The position numbers and the translations under genes were made by a program. A DNA stretch of 15,263 nt, from NCBI GenBank assembly GCA_009774345.1, contig VSNR01000107.1:1-15263 (forward strand). Direction: 5' to 3'. Of the stretch, positions 1-6,980 are shown in pieces. A model generated the notes under the pieces. That model was not told where the DNA came from. It searched no databases and saw only the letters and a program-made list of their open reading frames with translations. Numbering within the stretch: position 1 is the first letter of the stretch; each line of letters opens with the position of its first letter. This DNA is from Lachnospiraceae bacterium. GTDB taxonomy: Bacteria > Bacillota > Clostridia > Lachnospirales > Lachnospiraceae.

Positions 1-11
1 CATGAATATGT

Positions 12-17
12 TATAAT
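12..17 (+). promoter_or_regulatory. Extended -10 promoter element of the diguanylate cyclase gene
   Basis: A perfect TATAAT preceded by TG and one base (extended -10). The -35 region falls outside the window or at its very edge. Transcription would start near base 24. The upstream in-frame ATG at 16 overlaps this box, so it cannot lie in the transcript; translation must start further down, at 52. Confidence 0.6.
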
Positions 18-51
18 GGATTTATCTTATTTAGCAGGAGCGGGACTACAA

Positions 52-1677
52 ATGAATGAAGGTATCAAGAAAAGAAATTATATAGTGTATGCGCTGGCTT
101 GTGTCGCCATCTGCATCTTTCTGTTATTCATCTATTTTTACGACAGGGCAACAGATACCCGCCAGCAGCAGTCTGCTTACGCGGTTACAGAGTGGACTGA
201 TTACTCCAAAAATATGTACATGAAAAAAACCGTTATCTCGGGGACGCTCTCCGTGGATGCCTCTGTCGGCAATGTGCTCGCTTTTTACTCAGTCCACCAG
301 AATGTAAAGGTTTATGTCGGCAGTACGCTCATCTACCAGTACCCTGTCGCCAACAACAATCCTTTATCGGAATCGCCGGGCTACTGTTGGAATTTTATCA
401 ACTTGCCGTATAATATCAACAAGCTTGAAATTGTAATTACGAGTCCCTACAAGTCTTACCAGAAAAAAATACCTGTTTTTTATGTCGGCAATGATTTTTC
501 ACTTCCGGCTCATATTATCACTGAAAATATCCTGCCGTTTGCACTCTGTATCATTATGTTTGTGCTCGGTTTTGTTCTGGTGGCATACCATCTGTTTGTA
601 TCGCGGAACATCAACACCAGCGGGAAATTATTAAAATTAGGAATATTTTCATTGTTTTTGTCTGTGTGGTCCATCAATGAATGCAGCATCACGACATTGA
701 TCTTAAAGAACAATCTCGTGACCTCCTACCTTGCATTCCTGTCACTGATGCTGCTGTCCATTCCTTTTGCAATCTTCGTCCAGACTTTCTATGAGGATAA
801 CAGCACGGTTTGGAACTGGTTCTGCGAGATCAATCTTTTGCAGATTATCATCTGTATGGTGCTTCAATTTACAGGCATTGCAGATTTGAGAGAAACCTTG
901 TGGACGACACATGTCATAATGTGCCTGCTTGCATTGATTGTCATAGTACAATCCTACCTGCTGTATAAAAACGGGGTTCATTCCCATACGATAAAAGTAC
1001 ATATGGTCTGCATTGTCATCTGTTCTCTCTCGCTTCTGATGGATATTGTCGGCTTCTATTCAGGCTCGTGGGATGGCAACACTTTTGGACGTTTAGGCTT
1101 CCTTACTTATATCATTGTACTTGGTCTGTCCTCCACGCGGGAATCTGCTTCCCTCATGAAGATGGGACAAGAAGCCAATGCCTATCAGACGCTTGCCTAC
1201 ACAGACCAGATGACAGGCCTGCACAACAGAACCTGCTTTAATGTGGATTTTGCCAGATTATCGGAAAATCCGACAGATGTGGCAGTGATTGACTTTGACC
1301 TGAATAATCTAAAATACACGAATGATACGTATGGACACAGCGCCGGTGATCTGTACATTAAGAGCTGCTCCAAGATTATCTATGAAATTTTCAACGGAAT
1401 CGGGCGGTGCTACCGTGTGGGCGGCGATGAATTTGTGGCATTGATTGAGAAGGCCTCTGCAATCGACATGACTCAATATATGGCGATGCTGGAATCAAGC
1501 GTCGATGCATCCAACCGTGAAAACAAAAATCTGAGAATGAAAATGCAGATCGCCTACGGGTATGCTGTATACTCACCGGATTCCGATAAAAATCTCGAAG
1601 ATACATACAATCGTGCAGATAAGATTATGTATGAAAATAAAAAAGCAAAAAAAGAACAACAGAAATTTGAACGTTAA
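52..1677 (+). CDS. Membrane-bound diguanylate cyclase (7TM sensor plus GGDEF domain)
   Basis: Predicted to make cyclic di-GMP from two GTP in response to a signal sensed at the membrane. The 541-residue protein has one membrane helix (about 9-30), an extracytoplasmic domain (about 31-155), seven hydrophobic helices (about 160-370) and a C-terminal GGDEF domain. The layout resembles 7TMR-DISM receptors. The active-site motif is intact (RVGGDEF, GGDEF at 457-461), as are the upstream DFDLNNLKYTND segment and the DQMTGLHNR opening. The usual inhibitory RxxD site five residues before GGDEF is absent (NGIG there), so product inhibition through that site is unlikely. I chose the start at 52 because AGGAG lies at 36-40 and the alternative ATG at 16 sits inside the -10 box. 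It is convergent with the neighbouring minus-strand gene. The signal sensed is unknown. Confidence 0.9.
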   Translation: MNEGIKKRNYIVYALACVAICIFLLFIYFYDRATDTRQQQSAYAVTEWTDYSKNMYMKKTVISGTLSVDASVGNVLAFYSVHQNVKVYVGSTLIYQYPVANNNPLSESPGYCWNFINLPYNINKLEIVITSPYKSYQKKIPVFYVGNDFSLPAHIITENILPFALCIIMFVLGFVLVAYHLFVSRNINTSGKLLKLGIFSLFLSVWSINECSITTLILKNNLVTSYLAFLSLMLLSIPFAIFVQTFYEDNSTVWNWFCEINLLQIIICMVLQFTGIADLRETLWTTHVIMCLLALIVIVQSYLLYKNGVHSHTIKVHMVCIVICSLSLLMDIVGFYSGSWDGNTFGRLGFLTYIIVLGLSSTRESASLMKMGQEANAYQTLAYTDQMTGLHNRTCFNVDFARLSENPTDVAVIDFDLNNLKYTNDTYGHSAGDLYIKSCSKIIYEIFNGIGRCYRVGGDEFVALIEKASAIDMTQYMAMLESSVDASNRENKNLRMKMQIAYGYAVYSPDSDKNLEDTYNRADKIMYENKKAKKEQQKFER

Positions 1678-1678
1678 A

Positions 1679-1723
1679 CAAAACAAAAGAAGCAGTGATC
1701 GGACTACTGCTTCTTTTGTTTTG
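1679..1723. terminator. Bidirectional intrinsic terminator
   Basis: An 18-bp perfect stem (1679-1696 paired with 1706-1723) with a 9-base loop. The core is GAAGCAGT/ACTGCTTC flanked by A-rich and T-rich arms. Both strands end in T-rich tracts, so it can stop the diguanylate cyclase transcript and the convergent gene ending at 1772. Confidence 0.85.
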
Positions 1724-1771
1724 GAATTATATTTAGGATTATTTAGGAGCGTATCTTTATGAAAAATACCA

Positions 1772-2530
1772 TCAGAAATACCATCCACTGTTACTGCCAT
1801 AATTCCCATAATTAAAATTGTAATTACCATTTCCATTAAAATAGGAATTGCTTGTGCCGTATTTATTGTAAGTGGAGGTTGCACCATACAGCTTGCTCAA
1901 TGTAGAAAGACTGTTGGCCGCACCGTCTTCTATGTTCACCATCTTTTTGCTGATCTTTTCAGCAAAACCGCCCTCTTTTGCAAACACCTCTTTGACCTTC
2001 TCGAGATCTGCATTTTCGAGTGTTTTCTGGTCAATGACAAGCTCGCCGGATTTTGACACTGTGATGCCAATCGCCTTTAGGGCATCCTCATTTGCAGATA
2101 CAATACTGTCGAGCGTCTTCTTATAAGCTAGGTTCGACACGCCTCCGATATCGCACAGATCATTGTATACTTCATTGAAATCCGATACGAAATCTTCAAT
2201 CCCCTTCATGAGGTTCTTCTTGTCGTTCTCCTGTGCTGTCTTGCCTGCTTCGTCCTCCGTGTAGGACATCTTCCCAATCTTGAGCATCTTCTCAACATTG
2301 ACCTGAATATTATAAGCCGACTTTTCCATCTTCTCATACATTGCAAGCTGCTTTGTCTGCGTCATGGATGCCGTTGTATTTGTTTTTCTCGTTGATGAGT
2401 TTGACCGTATCCGTGAGCTGGCGCTTGTCCGTGTGGTCCTGCTGCTGATCACCTTTCCCGCCCGGGCTCTCTTGGCGCTTCTTAGATTTCTTGACCGTAA
2501 AAGTGAATTTCTTGAACTGTTTATATTCAT
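1772..2530 (-). CDS. Uncharacterised protein with a FliD C-terminal-like segment
   Basis: 252 residues; function not established. Residues 1-57 are low complexity (Ser, Arg, Thr, Asn) with no Sec signal peptide or membrane helix. From about residue 58 a helical region begins. Residues about 110-220 resemble the C-terminal domain of the flagellar cap protein FliD: FVSDFNEVYNDL, then LKAIGITVSKSGELVIDQ, then a DLEKVKEVF segment. The last 30 residues are Tyr, Asn, Gly and Ser rich. It lacks the rest of FliD, so it is not the cap protein itself. A sigma-28-like CCGATATA box lies about 100 bases upstream, which points to co-regulation with late flagellar genes. The ribosome binding site is weak (AAAGGA about 12 bases upstream). 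Codon use in residues 1-55 is poorer than in another open frame over the same bases, so the N-terminus is less certain than the rest. Confidence 0.75.
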   Translation of the reverse strand: MNINSSRNSLLRSRNLRSAKRARAGKVISSRTTRTSASSRIRSNSSTRKTNTTASMTQTKQLAMYEKMEKSAYNIQVNVEKMLKIGKMSYTEDEAGKTAQENDKKNLMKGIEDFVSDFNEVYNDLCDIGGVSNLAYKKTLDSIVSANEDALKAIGITVSKSGELVIDQKTLENADLEKVKEVFAKEGGFAEKISKKMVNIEDGAANSLSTLSKLYGATSTYNKYGTSNSYFNGNGNYNFNYGNYGSNSGWYF

Positions 2531-2629
2531 CGTGTTTCCATATCCTTTCTATCTTTTTTCCGCTTCTCTATTTTAAGAACGATATTTGCTGTATGTCTAT
2601 GAACGATTCATGAATGTTTACGTAATATA

Positions 2630-2657
2630 TATCGGTAACTCTGTATGAAATGTTAAT
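2630..2657 (-). promoter_or_regulatory. Sigma-28 (SigD/FliA)-like promoter
   Basis: On the minus strand, TAAC, 15 bases, then ACCGATAT, against the SigD consensus TAAA-N15-GCCGATAT. CCGATA occupies 2635 to 2630. It would give a leader of roughly 90 bases before the gene starting at 2530. It shares TCATACAGA just upstream of CCGATATA with the promoter near 4660. Confidence 0.6.
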
Positions 2658-2707
2658 ATATTGACGCTTATTTTCTGAAAATTCTATACAATTCAACAAA
2701 TTGCAAC

Positions 2708-3526
2708 TCATACCACAAAATCAAATCCCCGTCCAACCTGTCTCTCATGCTGTGACAAAATATCTCTCCGGTACAAATTATCGGCATTCTCAATCTGCTG
2801 AATCAAATCTTCGACAGAGTCCGCGGTAAATGTCACCTCATCCTCGTAGTCAGCATCTCCTTCCAGAAATTCCTCGCGTATCACCCTGCGTTCCTCTCTG
2901 GTCTTTTCCAGTTTTTCCTCCTGCTTCTGCTGTTCTGCCTTCTTTGCCGCTTTCTTTTCCTCTGCCTTCTTCGCCGCCTTCTTTTTCGCCAGACGCTGCT
3001 GGGCAGCCTTGTTCTGTGCCTTGAACGACTGATCCATCGTCGCGAAGAACGACGCTGCGCCGTTGTCATTCACATTCATACCGCAGCTCTTGACAGGAAG
3101 TCCCATATTGGCAAGCTTGTTTGTGAGCTGTGACAGTCCGCTTGCTCCCTTTGCGATAATGCTCTCATACTGCTTGCGGTAGTCCTCATCCTCCGCCATG
3201 CGCTCGATTTTATCCTCATCAATCAGCACAACCATCTTGTGCGTATTGGAATACTTTGACGCATTCGCCTTGGCAAATTCTTTCTGGTCCCTGCTCACGA
3301 GGATAAAGTCCAGATTGCCGTATTTCTTTTTGAGCTGTTCGTAATATTTGGCAGCATTTTCGCTCAGCTCCGGTGCGCCGATTGTCCTGCCACTCACCTT
3401 TGTCTTTTTCTCTGTCTCTTTTGCTTCCTCTTTTTTGGTTATAGAAATATCGTCTTTCTTTGATGTATTATAATACGAAGCAACGCTCTCTGCAACAACG
3501 GGTGTCCCCGCGGAAATAGTACTCAT
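2708..3526 (-). CDS. Uncharacterised protein with a basic coiled-coil segment
   Basis: 272 residues, cytosolic by sequence: no signal peptide and no membrane helix. Residues 1-50 are polar and probably disordered. A compact domain at about 50-150 contains AKYYEQLKKKYGNLDFILVS and KMVVLIDEDKIERMA. Residues about 165-215 form a Lys/Ala/Glu/Gln-rich helix (repeated KKAAKKAEE), likely a coiled coil, followed by an acidic tail. From memory the middle domain resembles a DUF family common in Lachnospiraceae (possibly DUF6033); I am not certain. The start is supported by GGGAGGG at 3534-3540. It is the last gene of a three-gene operon and starts 39 bases after the previous stop codon. Confidence 0.8.
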   Translation of the reverse strand: MSTISAGTPVVAESVASYYNTSKKDDISITKKEEAKETEKKTKVSGRTIGAPELSENAAKYYEQLKKKYGNLDFILVSRDQKEFAKANASKYSNTHKMVVLIDEDKIERMAEDEDYRKQYESIIAKGASGLSQLTNKLANMGLPVKSCGMNVNDNGAASFFATMDQSFKAQNKAAQQRLAKKKAAKKAEEKKAAKKAEQQKQEEKLEKTREERRVIREEFLEGDADYEDEVTFTADSVEDLIQQIENADNLYRRDILSQHERQVGRGFDFVV

Positions 3527-3565
3527 CCTTCATCCCTCCCTGATTTTTATTGTTCATTTTCACTC

Positions 3566-4027
3566 TTACGCCTTGGCCTTAAAACCCGCGCTCTCTGCCT
3601 CAGATGTCCAGAATATACTGTTATAATGCAGCTGCTCCTCAATCTCATTGACATTGGTTGTTCGGATCACTGAATGGCAGGTATGTGCCTCACAGAGCTG
3701 TCCAATCTCGCTGAGCTTGTCTGACGCAAAGATTTCAGTGCTGATATTATTATAATTGTTCATATGGCAGATACAGCGGACAAGGCACCCGCCTGTGACA
3801 GCGATAATGCTGCGCAGGCTCTCCATACAATAGGACAACTGACTGAGATTGTCCTCAAGCCACTGCTCAATCTTTTTGTCCTTTGTCGCCCTGTAATACA
3901 GGCGCTCACTGATCTCGACCTGATACGTATCCGCCTTCATGCACTCATACTTTCTCAGGATATATTTCTCATATTCTGCCGGATTTTTGTATCTGACTGC
4001 TTCTTCCTTTTTTTCTTCTCTCAGCAT
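3566..4027 (-). CDS. Uncharacterised protein, middle gene of a sigma-28-type operon
   Basis: 153 residues, no signal peptide or membrane segment, family not recognised. The N-terminal 35 residues are highly charged. The central part (KADTYQVEISERLYYR, then a WLEDNLSQLSYCMESL stretch) looks like a small alpha/beta domain. There are several cysteines, including a CLVRCIC stretch near 100-106. It lies 20 bases after the stop codon of the upstream gene and 39 bases before the next gene, so the three are almost certainly co-transcribed. The ribosome binding site is an AGGGGA about 14 bases upstream of ATG, which is rather far, so a different start is possible. Confidence 0.7.
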   Translation of the reverse strand: MLREEKKEEAVRYKNPAEYEKYILRKYECMKADTYQVEISERLYYRATKDKKIEQWLEDNLSQLSYCMESLRSIIAVTGGCLVRCICHMNNYNNISTEIFASDKLSEIGQLCEAHTCHSVIRTTNVNEIEEQLHYNSIFWTSEAESAGFKAKA

Positions 4028-4047
4028 GTACGAAGTTCTGTCCCCTT

Positions 4048-4608
4048 TTATGCCTTGGTGTCAAACGGAACATACTGTCTGTCAAGATACATTTCCGTCA
4101 GCTTCTCCTGTTCCAGTACTTCCGGCAGTTCTTCCTCCAAAGCCTCCTTCATTGTCTGGTCGTCTTGGAGCATGTCTTCCAGCGTTTCCTCCAAGGTCTC
4201 CTCTGGCAGTTCATCGAGCATCTCATCAAGGATTCCTTCATCCTCCACGCCAAGCGCCTCCTTCGCAAGCTCCTCGCGTCTCTCCTCGGCTGTCTTTGGT
4301 TCGAGCTCCTCTGCCGCCTCGGCAATCTTCTCGCCAAGCTCCTCCGCCTCGTCCATGCAGTGCATCATCTGTTCATAATTAAACTGCTTTTTCACCGCGT
4401 CGATCTGATCGTTATAATTGTTGTACAATGCCAGCTTCTCCGCGATCTCATCCAGCGTAGTGCAGTGCATATCTTTGAGTTCAGCCTTCTTTCCCTCAAA
4501 AAAATCAATCTGGGACTGTGTTTTCTGGATGCGCTCCATCTTCTCCTCTGTGCTCTTGAGATGATAGCCGTTATTCTGTGTAAATAAATTGTTAAAAGAA
4601 ATATTCAT
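4048..4608 (-). CDS. Uncharacterised acidic helical protein, first gene of the operon
   Basis: 186 residues, function unknown. It begins with a polar Asn/Ser/Thr-rich stretch (MNISFNNLFTQNNGYHL). Helices follow with a strongly acidic, Glu/Leu-rich second half (from about residue 88), likely a coiled coil or protein-interaction surface. There is no Sec signal or membrane helix. The N-terminal style matches that of the FliD-like gene at 2530 and recalls the unstructured signals of flagellar type III export substrates; that is inference. A GGGGTGGGG ribosome binding site sits directly before the ATG. The sigma-28-like promoter lies about 50 bases upstream. Confidence 0.8.
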   Translation of the reverse strand: MNISFNNLFTQNNGYHLKSTEEKMERIQKTQSQIDFFEGKKAELKDMHCTTLDEIAEKLALYNNYNDQIDAVKKQFNYEQMMHCMDEAEELGEKIAEAAEELEPKTAEERREELAKEALGVEDEGILDEMLDELPEETLEETLEDMLQDDQTMKEALEEELPEVLEQEKLTEMYLDRQYVPFDTKA

Positions 4609-4654
4609 ACCCCACCCCTGTTTCTATGAAGATTTTAATAATGATACTACTTGT

Positions 4655-4682
4655 TATATCGGTCTGTATGAGCTAAGAATCA
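4655..4682 (-). promoter_or_regulatory. Sigma-28 (SigD/FliA)-like promoter of the three-gene operon
   Basis: On the minus strand, ACCGATATAA with CCGATA at 4662 to 4657, preceded by CTCATACAGA and a weak -35 (TGAT or TTAG, depending on the spacing used). The -10 half matches the SigD/FliA consensus well; the -35 half does not. The predicted 5' leader is about 40 bases. Confidence 0.6.
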
Positions 4683-4713
4683 AGTATTATTTACAAGAAA
4701 ATCGCTTTCTTTC

Positions 4714-4758
4714 CACTATCATCTGTGATATACTATAAGGCAAAACATCTTGATAGTG
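4714..4758 (+). promoter_or_regulatory. Probable blaI promoter and autoregulatory operator region
   Basis: A -10-like TATACT at 4730-4735 sits next to a 14-base dyad, TATCA-TCTG-TGATA (4717-4730). A further 8-base inverted pair, CACTATCA (4714-4721) and TGATAGTG (4751-4758), flanks the -10. BlaI-type repressors usually repress their own gene, so these are candidate sites. They do not match the TACA-N2-TGTA core seen upstream of the PBP gene. No good -35 hexamer is visible. Confidence 0.35.
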
Positions 4759-4785
4759 AAAAGGTTTAATCAGGAGGTATTTACC

Positions 4786-5184
4786 ATGAAATCCCTGCCC
4801 CAGATCTCTGAAGCCGAGTTTGAAGTGATGAAAGTGGTGTGGCAGCATGCCCCCATCAGCACCAACGAAATAACAGACCATCTCGTAAAAACAACTGCAT
4901 GGAGTCCCAAAACAATCCAGACGCTCATCAAGCGCTTAGTGACCAAGGGCGCTCTTACCTACGAAAAGCAGAGCCGGGTCTTTGTGTATACCCCGCTGGT
5001 GGGCGAGGAGGAATATATTAATCACGCGAGCAATTCCTTCCTCAAACGTTTCTATGACGGCAATCTCTCCGCCATGCTGTCCGCCTATCTCGATCAGGAC
5101 CGCCTGTCAGAAAACGAGATTGACACCCTGCGCTCGCTCCTGTCCAAAAAGCCGAAAAAAGACAGCAAAAAAGGAGGTGTCTGA
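4786..5184 (+). CDS. blaI: BlaI/MecI/CopY-family transcriptional repressor
   Basis: 132 residues. This winged-helix repressor family dimerises, binds TACA/TGTA dyads and is cleaved when BlaR1 senses beta-lactam. Family hallmarks are present: an opening like ISEAEFEVMKVVWQHAPIS, then the recognition helix region WSPKTIQTLIKRLVTKG (about 39-55), then the wing with YTPLV. The C-terminal half (about 75-120) is the helical dimerisation part. The start at 4786 is set by a perfect AGGAGG at 4772-4777; a TTG further up (4750) is in frame but has no such site. It is followed after 2 bases by blaR1, which confirms the role. Likely targets are its own operon and the PBP/class D operon. Confidence 0.93.
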   Translation: MKSLPQISEAEFEVMKVVWQHAPISTNEITDHLVKTTAWSPKTIQTLIKRLVTKGALTYEKQSRVFVYTPLVGEEEYINHASNSFLKRFYDGNLSAMLSAYLDQDRLSENEIDTLRSLLSKKPKKDSKKGGV

Positions 5185-5186
5185 AT

Positions 5187-6980
5187 ATGGACCAGTTCAT
5201 GATCCGCTTCCTGCTGTGCAACCTCCTGCTCAGCGGTATCATCGGCGTACTTCTCCTCGGAAAACGCCTGCTGAAAAACAGCCTGTCAAGCAGAATGCAG
5301 TATAATTTATGGTTTCTGCTGCTCGGTCTGCTCGCTGTGCCCTTTGTGCCTGTCCAGAAAATCAATTTCGCATTGCAGAAGGCCTCGGCTGCTCCAATAA
5401 AACCTGACGCAGCGGCTGCGGCTGCATTCCAGCCGGCAAACGCGGCTGTCTAGGTCAATGAGATCAGCGTCGCTGTCAGCAGCAAAACCCCTTCTGGCAC
5501 GGGCTCTTTGTTCTTTTTCCTGTGGCTGTCTGGCATCGCAGGCATGCTTGTCTGGCTGATGCGGTCTGTGATTTGTTTTCACAGAATCAAACAATCCGCA
5601 CTCCCGCTGCAAAATCCTGCGGTTTGCAGACTGTATCGTGACTGTCTGGCAGAGATGAATATCCGTAGGCACATTCCCGTCTACAGCACTGCATTTCTGA
5701 AATCTCCTGTCATTGCCGGATTTTTCAGACCCTGCATATTCCTGCCGATTCATCTGATTTCTGATCGTCATTTGAGAGATCTGCGATACATGCTGCTGCA
5801 CGAGCTCCAGCACTACAAATACAAAGATGCTCTCGCAAATTATGTCACAGGCATTGCCAGCATCCTGTACTGGTTTAACCCTGTTGTGTGGTACGCCTTC
5901 CGGGAGATGAAAAATGACCGTGAAGTCGCCTGTGATTCCGCCGTACTAAATATGCTGGAAGCCGACGCCTATGAAGAATACGGAACGACGCTGATCAACT
6001 TTGCCGAAAAGGTATCCCGCCTGCCCTCTCCTTTTGCTACAGGCATTGGCGGGACGATGGCACAGATGAAAAAGCGGATTTTGAATATTGCCGACTATCA
6101 GCCGGCATCGCGCCAAAAAAGGCTGCATGGACTTGCCGTCTATATGGTAATCGCTGTCTTGTTATCCGGTTTTGTACCGTTTCTGACAATCCATGCCGCA
6201 GGAAGTGACCACTATGAATTAAAAGAAAAAGATAAAACGATTGCCAAGCTGAATCTTGACAGTGTTTTCGGTCAGAATCACGGCAGTTTCGTCCTGTATG
6301 ATTCCGCTTCTGACAGCTGGAAAATCTATAACCAAAAAAATGCTGCCACGCGCGTAGCCCCAGTCTCTACCTACAAGATCTACAGCGCCCTGCTGGGGCT
6401 GGAATCCGGGCTGATTTCCCCTGAACAGTCACAGATCAGATGGAACGGCCAGAACTACCGTTATGACACATGGAACGCAGACCAGACCTTACAGACCGCG
6501 ATGCAAAACTCTGTGACGTGGTATTTTCAGACACTAGACCAGAGCGTCGGGCTGCCAGCCGTTCAAAACTTTATCCGAAAGATCGGATACGGAAACCAGA
6601 CTGTTGGGGAAAATCTGGCCTCCTACTGGGGCGATGGTTCCCTGCTGATCTCCCCCATTGAGCAGGTTGAGCTACTGCGAAAATTTTATGAAAACCAGTT
6701 TGGATTTACACCTGAAAACGTCGCGGCAGTCAAGGATTCTATCAGTCTATGCGCCGGCAAAAACGGCACACTCTGCGGAAAAACCGGCACCGGCGAAGAA
6801 AACGGCCAAAACGTTCTGGGTTGGTTTATAGGATATCTTGAAAAAGATGGCAGCGTCTATTATTTTGCCACCAGTCTTCAAAATGAGAGAGATGCAGACG
6901 GCTCTGCTGCGACCGCGCTGACACTTGAGATTCTGGAATCATTAGGATTGTATTCGTGTGATGAGGAGGCGGATTTATGA
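5187..6980 (+). pseudogene. blaR1: BlaR1 beta-lactam sensor/signal transducer, interrupted by one in-frame TAG
   Basis: 597 residues if the TAG at 5451-5453 is counted as one residue; this is the normal BlaR1 length. BlaR1 senses beta-lactam outside the cell by acylation of a serine, then activates its cytosolic zinc protease so that BlaI is inactivated. Membrane helices lie at about 5-25, 36-52, 110-130 and 310-332. The M56 protease motif is HELQH (205-209), with a further Glu in REVACD (E246). The class D-like sensor domain has STYK (S394, K397), NSVTW and KTGTG (K532). All of these are intact. The only lesion is the amber codon 89, in the Ala/Pro-rich loop before the third helix; the frame is the same on both sides. 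It starts 2 bases after blaI behind AAAGGAGGTG. It may be a recent nonsense mutation, a sequencing error, or a read-through codon. Downstream restart at a TTG (5508) lacks a good ribosome binding site. Confidence 0.85.
5451..5453 (+). other. In-frame amber codon within blaR1
   Basis: TAG at codon 89. Reading frame, codon use and domain order continue normally on both sides, and the next in-frame stop is the real end at 6980. No full-length gene in this window uses TAG as its own stop (five end in TAA, five besides blaR1 in TGA), so recoding cannot be excluded from the window alone, although a point mutation is the simpler explanation. Confidence 0.9.

Noticed and set aside
16..51. Start of the diguanylate cyclase at the first ATG (16)
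   Set aside because: That ATG overlaps the TATAAT box, whereas the ATG at 52 follows an AGGAG.
2686..2704. Possible terminator after the three-gene operon (CAATT/AATTG)
   Set aside because: Only a 5-bp AT-rich stem and no clear T-tract; too weak to call.
3764..4587. Plus-strand open frames opposite the operon genes (Ser-rich and Leu-rich products)
   Set aside because: They are antisense shadows of Glu/Lys-rich coding sequence: Ser and Leu runs mirror GAG/GAA/AAG codons. They have no ribosome binding sites or family features.
4750..4785. TTG start for blaI at 4750
   Set aside because: It lies before the perfect AGGAGG that serves the ATG at 4786, and the extra 12 residues are not typical of the family.
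5508..6980. Separate gene for a shortened metallopeptidase starting at TTG 5508
   Set aside because: It is in the same frame as the 88-residue piece before it and completes a normal-length BlaR1. The TTG has no convincing ribosome binding site.
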